DNA from: Lichenicoccus sp965277665
Lineage (GTDB): Bacteria; Pseudomonadota; Alphaproteobacteria; Acetobacterales; Acetobacteraceae
Length of the DNA: 64,000 bases
Direction of reading: 5' to 3'
Assembly: GCF_965277665.1 (NCBI RefSeq)
Contig: NZ_OZ255835.1
Location: 372,001 to 436,000, forward strand
Part shown: positions 51,342 to 60,281 of the stretch, one piece after another
Layout: each line of letters opens with the position of its first letter
Numbering within the stretch: position 1 is the stretch's first letter
The notes under the pieces: model-generated
What the model was told of the DNA's origin: nothing
What the model saw: the letters and a program-made list of their open reading frames with translations, nothing else
The model's database searches: none
Translations under genes and position numbers: made by a program

Positions 51342-51614
51342 ATGGCGGTATCCATCAAGCTGGACGACGCCTTGAAGGGGCGGGTGCAACATCTGGCCGC
51401 CAGCCGGCGCCGATCCGCGCACTGGATCATGCGCGAGGCCATCCAGCAGTTTGTCGAGCGCGAGGAGGCGCGCGAAAGCTTCCGCCATGAGGCCTTGGCA
51501 TCCTGGGTGGGATACCGGCAGACGGGCCAGCACCTGACCGGCGACGAGACGCGAGACTGGTTGCGTCGTTGGGGTAGCGAAGAGGGTTCCGAAGCGCCGG
51601 CGTGCCACGAGTAG
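51342..51614 (+). CDS. CopG/ribbon-helix-helix antitoxin
   Basis: 90 aa. VSIKLDDALKGRVQHLAASR followed by SAHWIMREAIQQFVEREE is the ribbon-helix-helix DNA-binding pattern; the remainder should wrap the toxin. ATG after TTGGAGATGGGGTC. Overlaps the toxin gene by 13 bp. Confidence 0.85.
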   Translation: MAVSIKLDDALKGRVQHLAASRRRSAHWIMREAIQQFVEREEARESFRHEALASWVGYRQTGQHLTGDETRDWLRRWGSEEGSEAPACHE

Positions 51615-51895
51615 TCGTCACAGCCGGGGCGATTGCGGGGCTTGAGAAATGTCGGGCATTCCTACTGGAGAAGGACCTGCGTGCGGCCAAACGGGCCGGC
51701 GCGCTGATCGAGCGCCAATTCCTGCTGCTGGAGAGTGCACCCGACATAGGCCGCCCGGTCGACGATCAACCGGACCTGCGCGAGTTGGTGATCGGCTTCG
51801 GCGAAGCCGGCTACGTGGCGCTCTATCGGTATGTGCCTGATGAGGAAGCTGTCTTCGTGCTGGCATTCCGGCATCAGAAAGCAGCCGGCTACTGA
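51602..51895 (+). CDS. RelE/ParE-family toxin
   Basis: 97 aa. RVVVTAGAIAGLEKCRAFL at the start and RELVIGFGEAGYVALYRYV, VFVLAFRHQKAAGY at the end match ParE/RelE toxins. GTG start inside the antitoxin gene gives the usual coupled arrangement. Whether it targets gyrase or mRNA is not readable. Confidence 0.83.
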   Translation: MPRVVVTAGAIAGLEKCRAFLLEKDLRAAKRAGALIERQFLLLESAPDIGRPVDDQPDLRELVIGFGEAGYVALYRYVPDEEAVFVLAFRHQKAAGY

Positions 51896-51906
51896 CCCTG
51901 GCTTGA

Positions 51907-53484
51907 TCAATTCTTTTCCAGGAACGCCGGCACCAGCGGATCGCTCGTCTGCAGCGAGCCCTTGCTCGGCAGGTCGCGTATGTTCCAGCCGCCACCCATC
52001 TGTTCGATCAGGCTGACGCTGTCGACCATGCGGTCCTGCTGGATGGTGAGCAGGGTCTGTTCGTTGCTGAGCGCGGTGGCTTCGCTGGTCACCACGGTGG
52101 TGTAGTCGACCGTGCCGGCATTGTACTCGTTGAACGCGACCGTCACCGCCTGCTCGGACAGCGACACCGCGCGCGCCTGCGCCACCGCCTGGCGCTCATA
52201 GATGCGCAACGCCGACAGGTCGTCCTCGGTGGTCTGAAAAGCGCCGAGCACCGTCTGCCGGTAGGTGGCGACCTGGGCATCATACGCCGCCTGCGCCGCC
52301 TGCACGCTCGCGGTGCGCAGGCCGCCCTCGAACAAAATCTGGCTGGCGCTGGCGCCGAGCGACCAGACGCGGTTCGACGCCTGGATCAGCGAGCCGATCG
52401 GGTTGCCGCTCCAGCCATACAGCGCCGACAGGCTGATGTCGGGATAGAACGCCGCCACCTCGACCCCGATCAGCGCGTTCTCCTCCTCCATCGTCCGTTC
52501 CGCGGCCGAGATGTCCGGACGGCGCTGCAGCAGGGTCGCCGGCAGGCTCACCGGGATCGCCGGGATCACGGTGGTCAGCGGCGCCGGAGCGATGGTCAAT
52601 TCCGCCGGCGGCCGGCCGGTCAGCACCGCGATCGCATGCTCGTACTGGGTGCGCAGCACACCGACATTGACCGCCTCCGCCCGGGTCTGCTCCAGCAGCG
52701 TCGCGGCCTGCAGCAGCGCCGAGGGCGTCGCCGCCGTCAGTCCCGCATTGTACTGGTTCTGGGTGACCTGCAGCGAGCGCTCGTAGCTGGCGACGGTGCG
52801 GTCGAGCAGCATCTGCAGGCTGTCCTCGGTGCGCAGGTCGAAATAATCCGTCGCCAGCGTCGCCTGGTAGGACAGCGTCGCGTTGGCGAGATCGGCGGCG
52901 GACGCCTGCGCGCTGGCAACGTCGCTCTCGATCTGGCGGCGTATGCGTCCCCAGACATCGAGGTCCCAGCTCACGCTGGCCTCGAGCTGGTAGTTGGTGA
53001 TCGTGCTGCCGCCGAAGCCGGTGCTGCCGGTGGTGCTCGCCCCAGTCGTACTCGCCCCGGTCGTGCCGCTCGAGAAGCCGCTGCTGCTGCCGCCGGATGA
53101 TTGGCGCGTGATCGCCGGGGTGCCGGTGACGGTCGGGAACAGGCTGGCGCGCGCCTCGTCGACGATCGCGCGCGCCTGCCGGTAGTCCGCCTCCGACACC
53201 TTGACGTTCTGGTTCGAGATGCTGACCTGCGCCTCGAGCGCCGAGAGCACCGGGTCGTTGTAGAGGCGCCACCACTCGCCCTTGGGGAACGCTGCCGCCT
53301 GCGGCATGGCGCGTTGCCAGCCCGGCGCCGGCTGCAGCTCCTTGAAGCGCTGCGAGACGATCGCCGGCCTGCGGTCATAGTCCGGCCCGACCATGCAGCC
53401 GCCGACGCAAAGGCCCAGCCCGAGGGTGCAGCCAAGCATCAGCCTGGCGCGATTGGAGGTGCGCATCATCGGGCGGGAGATCAT
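51907..53484 (-). CDS. NodT-family outer-membrane efflux lipoprotein
   Basis: 525-aa TolC/OprM-like channel. Lipoprotein signal with lipobox VGGC (LGLGLCVGGCMVGPDY), two OEP repeats and the SWDLDVWGRIRRQ motif. A Ser/Gly/Thr-rich insert of about 35 residues precedes NYQLEASVSWDLD, where an extracellular loop of the barrel is expected. ATG overlaps the pump gene stop by 4 bp; the very long frame upstream is a shadow of that pump. Confidence 0.93.
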   Translation of the reverse strand: MISRPMMRTSNRARLMLGCTLGLGLCVGGCMVGPDYDRRPAIVSQRFKELQPAPGWQRAMPQAAAFPKGEWWRLYNDPVLSALEAQVSISNQNVKVSEADYRQARAIVDEARASLFPTVTGTPAITRQSSGGSSSGFSSGTTGASTTGASTTGSTGFGGSTITNYQLEASVSWDLDVWGRIRRQIESDVASAQASAADLANATLSYQATLATDYFDLRTEDSLQMLLDRTVASYERSLQVTQNQYNAGLTAATPSALLQAATLLEQTRAEAVNVGVLRTQYEHAIAVLTGRPPAELTIAPAPLTTVIPAIPVSLPATLLQRRPDISAAERTMEEENALIGVEVAAFYPDISLSALYGWSGNPIGSLIQASNRVWSLGASASQILFEGGLRTASVQAAQAAYDAQVATYRQTVLGAFQTTEDDLSALRIYERQAVAQARAVSLSEQAVTVAFNEYNAGTVDYTTVVTSEATALSNEQTLLTIQQDRMVDSVSLIEQMGGGWNIRDLPSKGSLQTSDPLVPAFLEKN

Positions 53485-56400
53485 TCGGCGGGAGCGTCCT
53501 GCAGTGGCCGGTGGCCGCCACGGCGCCAGCGCCGTGCGTTCCACCAGTGTCGCATCCGGTCGAGATACAGATACACGACCGGGGTTGTGTAGAGCGTCAG
53601 CGCCTGGCTGACGATGAGGCCGCCGACCACGGAGAGGCCGAGCGGCCGTCGCAGCTCGTTGCCGTAGCCATGGCCGAACACCAGCGGCAAGGCCCCGAGC
53701 GCTGCCGCGAAGCTGGTCATCATGATCGGCCGGAAGCGCAGCAGGCACGCCTTGTGAATGGCGTCGAACGGCGACAGGCCTTCGGTGCGCTCGGCATTCA
53801 GCGCGAAATCCACCAGCAGGATGGCGTTCTTCTTCACGATGCCGATCAGCAGGATCACGCCGATCATCGCGATCAGCGAGAACTCCTCGCCGAACAATTG
53901 CAGCGCGAGGATCGCGCCGACACCGGCCGACGGCAGCGTCGAGAGGATGGTGATCGGGTGGATATAGCTCTCGTACAGCACCCCGAGGGTGACATAGACC
54001 GCGACCAGCGCCGCCAGGATCAGCAGCGGCTCGTTGCTGACGGTTTTCTGGAACTGCGCCGCGGTGCCGGCGAAGCTGCCGTGGATCGCCGCCGGCATGC
54101 GGATCGCCACCATCGTGTCCTGGATGATGCTGGCGGCATCCGACAGCGACTTGCCTTCGGCGAGGTTGAACGAGACCGTGGCGGCCACGAAGTTGCCCTG
54201 GTGGTTGACCTGCAGCGGCGTGGTCGACTGCACGATCCGGGTCACCGCCGACAGCGGCACCATGGTTTCCGCCGACGACGACACCGCCGAGCCGTTCGAG
54301 GTGCCACGCCCGTTGGCGAGGCTGTTGCTGATGCTGTTGGCCAGCGACTGGGCGCTGGTCGATTGCGTGCCGGTGGTGGGCGTGCTGCCCGAGGCGGTAC
54401 CCGCCGTCGTTGACCCCGCACTCGAGGTGCCCGTGCTCGAAGTGCCGGTGCTCGAAGTGCCGGTGCTCGCGGTGTTCGTGCCGCTGGCGGCGGCCGCGCC
54501 GCCGGCGGTGGTGCTGCCGGTGCCCGTGCCCCCGGTTCCGCTGGCCGGTGTCGCCACCCGGATGGTGTTGCTCGACGTGCTGCCGTTGGCGGTGCCCCCC
54601 GCCGTGCTGACCCAGATCTGCGACAGGATGGCCGAGCTCTGCCAGTAGCGCGGCGCCACCTCCATCACGACGTGATACTGGTTGAGCGCGTTGTAGATCA
54701 CCGAGGCGCTGCGCTGCCCGAAGGCGTCGTACAGCGTGTTGGTGATCAGCTGCGGCGTGATCTGCAGCTTGGCCGCGGTGTCGCGGTCGATCTGCACCTC
54801 CGTCGCCGGACCGCCCTGCTGCACGTCCGAACTGACATCGGTCAGCTCCGGCCGCCGTTGCAGCGCGCGTTCCAGCTTCGGCATCCACTCATAGAGCAGG
54901 TCGGAATTATCCGCCTGCAGCGTGTATTGGTAGTTGGCGTTGCTCTGCCGGCCGCCGGCCCGCACATCGGCCGCCGAGCGCAGGAAGAAGTCGGCGCCGG
55001 TCATGTGCGACAGCTTGGCGGTCAGCCGCGCGATGGTGGCATCGGTGCTGTCGAACCGCCGCGCGATGTCCTTGAGCTGGATGAACACCATGCCGGTATT
55101 GGCGCCGTGGTCGCCGCCGCCGGTATAGCCGGACACGCTGTCGATGTCCGGATCGGCCATGATGACCTGCTCGACCTCGCGGAGCTTGCCGCTGATGTTC
55201 TGGAACGAGATCGACTGCTCGCCGCGCACGGTGCCGATCAGCAGACCGACATCCTCGTTCGGGAAGAACCCCTTCGGCATCCGGTTGAACAGCAGCACGG
55301 TGAGCCCGATGGTCAGCGGCAGCGTCAGCACCACCAGCCTGCGATGTCGCAGCGCCCAGGACAGGCTGCGCTCGTAGCCCTCCTGCATCGCCCCGAGCGC
55401 GATCTCGACCCGCGAGGACAGGCCGGCAAAGAACCGCCCGAGCCGTCCCACCGCGCGCGGTTGCGGCAAGGCCCCGTGCGGGCGCACCTGCAGCACGAGC
55501 GCGCAGAGCATGGGGACCGTGGTGAGCGAGAGCACGAACGAGACCAGGATGGTCAGCGTCAGCGTCATCGCGAACTCGAAGAACAGCCGTCCGGCGATGC
55601 CGCCGAGCAGCAGGATCGGGGTGAACACCGCGACCAGCGAGACGGTGATGGACAGCACCGTGAAGCCCACTTCGCGCGCGCCCAGCAGCGCCGCTTCGCG
55701 GCGGGGCATGCCGGCCTCCATGTGCCGCGCGATGTTCTCCAGCACGACGATGGCGTCGTCGACCACGAAGCCGGTGGCGATCGTGAGCGCCATCAGCGAG
55801 AGGTTGTCGAGCGAGAAGCCGAGCAGGTACATCGCGGCGAAGGTCGAAATGATCGAGGTCGGCACCGCCACCGCCGGGATCAGCGTCGAGCGCCACGTGC
55901 GCAAGAACACCAGCACCACCATGATCACCAGCGCCACTGAGACCGCGAGCGTGAACTGGGTGTCGGCGAGCGAGGCGCGGATGGTGGCCGAGCGGTCGAT
56001 GGCCAGATGCAGCTCGACGCCGCCGGGCAGCGCCGCGCGCAGCGTCGGCAGCATCGCCTTGATCTGGTCGGTGGTCTTGACGACGTTGGCGTCCGCCTGC
56101 GGATAGATCAGCACGATCACCGCGGGGATGCCGTTATACAGCCCGAGATTGCGCAAATCCTCGACGCTGTCGGTGATCTCCGATACGTCCTTCAGGCGCA
56201 CCGGGGAGTTGTTGCGATACGCGATGATCAGGTCGCGATAGTCGGCGGCGCGGCGCGCCTGGTCGTTGGTGTCGAGCTGGTAGCGCCGCGGACCCTGGTC
56301 GATGAAGCCCTTCGGACTGTCCGCATTGGCGGACGCCAGTGCCGCGCGCACGTCCTCGAAGCCGATCCCGTACTTGAACAGCGGCAGCGGATTCATCTCG

Positions 56401-56960
56401 ACGCGCACCGCCGGCAGCGAGGAACCGCCCGGCTCGGTGCGCCCGACGCCACGGATCGAAGACAGGCTCTGCTGCAGCACGTTGGTGGCGTAGTCGAACA
56501 GCTCCGGCATGGTCCTTGTTGCCGAGGTCAACGTCAGGATCATGATCGGCGAGTTCGCCGGATTGAACTTGAAGTAGCTCGGATTCTGCCGCAGCGAGGT
56601 CGGCAGGTCGACCCGCGCCGCCTGGATCGCGGCCTCCACGTCGCCGGCGGCGCCGTTGATGTCGCGCGAGAAGTCGAACTGCACGACGATCTGGACCTGG
56701 CCCTGCACGCTCTGCGAGGTCATCTCGGTGACGCCGGCGATCTGCCCGAGATGGCGCTCCAGCGGGGCGGCCACCGACGTCGCCACTTCGTCCGGCGAGC
56801 CGCCCGGCTGCTGCGCGCGCACCAGGATGGTCGGGAAATCCACCTGCGGCAGCGGCGCCACCGGCAGCTTCACATAGGCGAAGGCGCCGGCGAGCAGCAG
56901 TGCCAGCGTCAGCAGCGTGGTCGCCACCGGGCGCAGCACGAACGGGCGCGAGATGTTCAT
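53481..56960 (-). CDS. RND multidrug efflux pump (MdtC-like)
   Basis: 1159-aa inner-membrane proton-driven pump, twelve helices. Proton-relay DD in ATGFVVDDAIVVLENI (TM4) and Lys in IGIVKKNAILLVDF (TM10) are present. It is about 110 residues longer than usual: a Ser/Thr/Gly/Ala-rich low-complexity insert (about residues 785-893, with TGTSS repeats) splits SQIWVS from MVPLSAV in the periplasmic docking part. Overlaps the second pump and the NodT gene by 4 bp each. Confidence 0.95.
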   Translation of the reverse strand: MNISRPFVLRPVATTLLTLALLLAGAFAYVKLPVAPLPQVDFPTILVRAQQPGGSPDEVATSVAAPLERHLGQIAGVTEMTSQSVQGQVQIVVQFDFSRDINGAAGDVEAAIQAARVDLPTSLRQNPSYFKFNPANSPIMILTLTSATRTMPELFDYATNVLQQSLSSIRGVGRTEPGGSSLPAVRVEMNPLPLFKYGIGFEDVRAALASANADSPKGFIDQGPRRYQLDTNDQARRAADYRDLIIAYRNNSPVRLKDVSEITDSVEDLRNLGLYNGIPAVIVLIYPQADANVVKTTDQIKAMLPTLRAALPGGVELHLAIDRSATIRASLADTQFTLAVSVALVIMVVLVFLRTWRSTLIPAVAVPTSIISTFAAMYLLGFSLDNLSLMALTIATGFVVDDAIVVLENIARHMEAGMPRREAALLGAREVGFTVLSITVSLVAVFTPILLLGGIAGRLFFEFAMTLTLTILVSFVLSLTTVPMLCALVLQVRPHGALPQPRAVGRLGRFFAGLSSRVEIALGAMQEGYERSLSWALRHRRLVVLTLPLTIGLTVLLFNRMPKGFFPNEDVGLLIGTVRGEQSISFQNISGKLREVEQVIMADPDIDSVSGYTGGGDHGANTGMVFIQLKDIARRFDSTDATIARLTAKLSHMTGADFFLRSAADVRAGGRQSNANYQYTLQADNSDLLYEWMPKLERALQRRPELTDVSSDVQQGGPATEVQIDRDTAAKLQITPQLITNTLYDAFGQRSASVIYNALNQYHVVMEVAPRYWQSSAILSQIWVSTAGGTANGSTSSNTIRVATPASGTGGTGTGSTTAGGAAAASGTNTASTGTSSTGTSSTGTSSAGSTTAGTASGSTPTTGTQSTSAQSLANSISNSLANGRGTSNGSAVSSSAETMVPLSAVTRIVQSTTPLQVNHQGNFVAATVSFNLAEGKSLSDAASIIQDTMVAIRMPAAIHGSFAGTAAQFQKTVSNEPLLILAALVAVYVTLGVLYESYIHPITILSTLPSAGVGAILALQLFGEEFSLIAMIGVILLIGIVKKNAILLVDFALNAERTEGLSPFDAIHKACLLRFRPIMMTSFAAALGALPLVFGHGYGNELRRPLGLSVVGGLIVSQALTLYTTPVVYLYLDRMRHWWNARRWRRGGHRPLQDAPAE

Positions 56961-59900
56961 TCGGCGGGACGGCCATATGGCGGTGCGTCCGGCTCCGGCC
57001 GCGCGGCGTCATGGCGCGCGAACCAGCGGCGTCCACGCTGCCCGAGCCGGTCCATGTAGAGATAGATCACCGGCGTGGTGAACAGGGTCAGCAACTGGCT
57101 GAGTGCGAGCCCGCCGACGATCGCCACACCCAGCGGCCGGCGCAGCTCGGAGCCGGTGCCGGTGCCCAGCATCAGCGGCAGCGCGCCCAGCATGGCGGCC
57201 AGCGTGGTCATCAGGATCGGCCGGAAGCGCAGCGTCGCCGCCTGGGCGATCGCCTCGCGCGGCGCCAGCCCGTGCTCGCGCTCGGCGGACAGCGCGAAGT
57301 CGATCATCATGATCGCGTTCTTCTTCACGATGCCGATCAGCAGCACGATGCCGATGATCCCCATCACGTCGAGATCCATGCCGAACAGCATCAGCGACAG
57401 CAGCGCGCCGATGCCGGCCGAGGGCAGGGTGGACAGGATGGTGACCGGATGGATGAAGCTCTCGTACAGCACGCCGAGCACGATATAGACCGCCGCCAGA
57501 GCCGCCAGCACCAGGAACGCCTCGTTGCCCAGGCTGGCCTGGAATGCCGCCGCAGTGCCCTGGAACGAGGTCTGGAAGCTCGCCGGCAGGCCGATCGCGC
57601 CCTCCACCCGCTCGATGGCGTCGACCGCCTCGCCGAGCGAGGCCCCGGGTGCGAGGTTGAACGAGATCGTGGTGGACGGGAACTGGCCGAGATGGCTGAT
57701 CAGCAGCGGCGCCGTCGCCAGGCGCACCGAGGCCACCGCCGGCAGCGGGACCAGGCCGCCGGTCGGCGAGCGCGCCGCCGTGGTGCCGGTGGTGCTGGTG
57801 ACGCTGGTGCTGGCCGCGGTGGCGCCGGTGGCCGTGGTGCCGGGCAGATAGATCTGGTTGAGGTTGGCGAGGCTGGCCTGGAAGCGCGGATCGGCCTCCA
57901 GGATCACCCGGTACTGGTTCGACTGCGTGTAGATGGTCGAGACCTGGCGCTGGCCGAAGCTGTCGTAGAGCGCGTTGTCGATGGTCTGCGGGGTGATCGA
58001 GAAGCGCGCGCCGGTCGAGCGGTCGAGGTCGATGAAGGCGGTCAGCCCCGCCGCCTGCAGGTCGGACGCGACATCGGCCAGCGACGGCTCCTGGCGCAGC
58101 CGGTCCATCATCTTCGGCACCCACTCGCGGAAGGTCTGCGCGTCGGGGTTCTCGAGCGCGAACTGGTACTGCGTCGCCGAGGTGGCGGTGTCGAGCGACA
58201 GGTCCTGCACCGGCTGCATGTAGAGCCGCACCCCGGTGGTCCCCGCCACCTCCTGCTGCAGGCGCGCAATGACGCCCTGGGCGGTGTCCGCCCGGTCGTC
58301 GTGCGGCTTGAGGTTGATCAGGAAGCGCCCGGAATTGAGCGTCATGTTCTGGCCGTCGACGCCGATGAACGAGGACAGGCTCACCACGTCGGGATCCGAG
58401 AGGATGGCGCGCCCGAGCGCCTGCTGGTGCACCGACATCGCGGCCAGCGAGGTGGTCTGGTCGGACACCGAGATGCCCTGGATTACGCCGGTATCCTGCA
58501 CCGGGAAGAAGCCCTTGGGGATCACCACGGCGAGTGCGAGGGTCAGCGCCAGCGTCAGCAGCGCGACCACCAGGGTGATGGGCTGGTGCCGCAGCACCAC
58601 CGCCAGCGCCCGCCCGTAGGCCGCGATCAACCGGTCGAGCATGTATTCCAGGCGCCGCGAGATTGCATTGCCCGAGCCGTGCGGCTCCTCGCGCAGCATC
58701 CGCGCGCACAGCATCGGCACGAGCGTCAGCGAGACCACCGCCGAGATCACGATGGTGACCGCGAGCGTGATGGCGAACTCGTGGAACAGCCGTCCGACCA
58801 CGTCGCCCATGAACAGCAGCGGGATCAGCACCGCGATCAGCGAGACCGTCAGCGAGACGATGGTGAAGCCGATCTGGCCGGCCCCCTTCAGCGCCGCCTG
58901 CATGCGGCTCTCGCCCATCTCGATGTAGCGGGCGATGTTCTCGATCATGACGATGGCGTCGTCGACCACGAAGCCGGTGGCGATGGTGAGCGACATCAGC
59001 GAGAGGTTGTCGAGCGAGAACCCCATCAGGTACATCGCCGCCAGCGTGCCGACGAGCGACAGCGGCACCGACAGGCTCGGGATCAGCGTCGCCGGCAGGT
59101 TGCGCAGGAAGATGAAGATCACCAGCACCACCAGCGCCACCGCCAGCATCAGCTCGAACTCGACGTCGGCGATCGACGCCCTGATGGTGGTGGTGCGGTC
59201 GGTCAGCGGCGTGATGCTGATGCCGGCCGGCATCGTGCTCTCGAGTTCCGGCAGCACCGCCTTGATGTCGTCCACCACCGCGATCACGTTGGCACCCGGC
59301 TGGCGCTGCACGTTCAGGATGATGGCGGGCGTGGTGTTCGACCAGGCCGCAAGCTGGCTGTTCTCCGGCCCCTCGACCACGGTGGCGACATCGCGCAACC
59401 GGATCGGCGCGCCGTCCTGGTAGGCGATCACCTGGTTGGCGAGCGTCTCGGGGGCGGCGATCTGGCCGTCGATCTTGAGCTGCGAGGACCGCAGCGGCCC
59501 GTCGAAGGTGCCGGTCGGCGAGTTGACGTTGACGTTGGCAATCGTGGTGCGCAGGTCGTCGATGGCAAGCCCGCGCGCGGTCAGCGCGCGGGTGTTGACG
59601 CGGACCCGGATCGCGCGGCGGTTGCCGCCGGTCAGCGTTACCAGCCCGACGCCGCTGACCTGGCTGAGCTTCTGCGCCAGCCTGGTATCGACATAGTCCT
59701 CGACCTCGGTCAGCGGCAGCGTGCGCGAGGTAATGCCGAGCGTCAGGATCGGGCTGTCGGCCGGGTTGACCTTGGCATAGATCGGCGGCGCCGGCAGGTC
59801 CGAGGGCAGCAGCGAGTTGGCCTGGTTCAGCGCCGCCTGCACCTCCTGCTCGGCGACATCCATGCTCTCCGTCAGTCCGAAACGCAGCGTGATGACCGAG

Positions 59901-60163
59901 GCGCCACCCGACGAACGCGAGGACATCTGGTCGAGCCCCGGCATCTGGCCGAGCTGGGTCTCGAGCGGCGCCGTGACCGACGTCGCCATCACGTCCGGGC
60001 CGGCGCCCGGATAGAAGGTCTGCACCTCGATGGTCGGATACTCGACCTGCGGCAGCGCCGAGATCGGCAGGAAATGGTAGCCGAGCAGGCCGCCCATCAG
60101 CAGGGCCAGCATGAGCAGCGTGGTGGCGACCGGCCGCTCGATGAACAGGCGCGACGGGTTCAC
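56957..60163 (-). CDS. RND multidrug efflux pump (MdtB-like)
   Basis: 1068-aa partner pump. Start GTG 60163 gives MNPSRLFIERPVATTLLMLA, the family N-terminus; upstream frame is repeat sequence. The DD (ATGFVVDDAIVMIENI) and Lys (IGIVKKNAIMMIDF) relay residues are present. A shorter Thr/Ala/Ser-rich insert of about 35 residues sits at the same docking-loop position as in the first pump. MdtB/MdtC-type pairs act as heterotrimers in E. coli. Confidence 0.95.
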   Translation of the reverse strand: MNPSRLFIERPVATTLLMLALLMGGLLGYHFLPISALPQVEYPTIEVQTFYPGAGPDVMATSVTAPLETQLGQMPGLDQMSSRSSGGASVITLRFGLTESMDVAEQEVQAALNQANSLLPSDLPAPPIYAKVNPADSPILTLGITSRTLPLTEVEDYVDTRLAQKLSQVSGVGLVTLTGGNRRAIRVRVNTRALTARGLAIDDLRTTIANVNVNSPTGTFDGPLRSSQLKIDGQIAAPETLANQVIAYQDGAPIRLRDVATVVEGPENSQLAAWSNTTPAIILNVQRQPGANVIAVVDDIKAVLPELESTMPAGISITPLTDRTTTIRASIADVEFELMLAVALVVLVIFIFLRNLPATLIPSLSVPLSLVGTLAAMYLMGFSLDNLSLMSLTIATGFVVDDAIVMIENIARYIEMGESRMQAALKGAGQIGFTIVSLTVSLIAVLIPLLFMGDVVGRLFHEFAITLAVTIVISAVVSLTLVPMLCARMLREEPHGSGNAISRRLEYMLDRLIAAYGRALAVVLRHQPITLVVALLTLALTLALAVVIPKGFFPVQDTGVIQGISVSDQTTSLAAMSVHQQALGRAILSDPDVVSLSSFIGVDGQNMTLNSGRFLINLKPHDDRADTAQGVIARLQQEVAGTTGVRLYMQPVQDLSLDTATSATQYQFALENPDAQTFREWVPKMMDRLRQEPSLADVASDLQAAGLTAFIDLDRSTGARFSITPQTIDNALYDSFGQRQVSTIYTQSNQYRVILEADPRFQASLANLNQIYLPGTTATGATAASTSVTSTTGTTAARSPTGGLVPLPAVASVRLATAPLLISHLGQFPSTTISFNLAPGASLGEAVDAIERVEGAIGLPASFQTSFQGTAAAFQASLGNEAFLVLAALAAVYIVLGVLYESFIHPVTILSTLPSAGIGALLSLMLFGMDLDVMGIIGIVLLIGIVKKNAIMMIDFALSAEREHGLAPREAIAQAATLRFRPILMTTLAAMLGALPLMLGTGTGSELRRPLGVAIVGGLALSQLLTLFTTPVIYLYMDRLGQRGRRWFARHDAARPEPDAPPYGRPAE

Positions 60164-60225
60164 CCGCAACGGTTCCCGAGGCCGCAACGGTTCCCGAGGC
60201 CGCAACGGTTCCCGACGCCGCAACG
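60164..60225 (-). repeat. 18-bp tandem repeat abutting the RND pump start
   Basis: Units 60164-60181 and 60182-60199 are identical (CCGCAACGGTTCCCGAGG); unit 3 (60200-60217) differs by one base; a partial unit follows. On the minus strand each unit contains CGGGAA, so the array offers repeated weak ribosome sites directly before the GTG start. Confidence 0.85.
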
Positions 60226-60281
60226 GCCGCCGGTGCGCGACGCCCCGCCCGAGGACGGGGTCAGCTGTGGGAAGCGCATCG

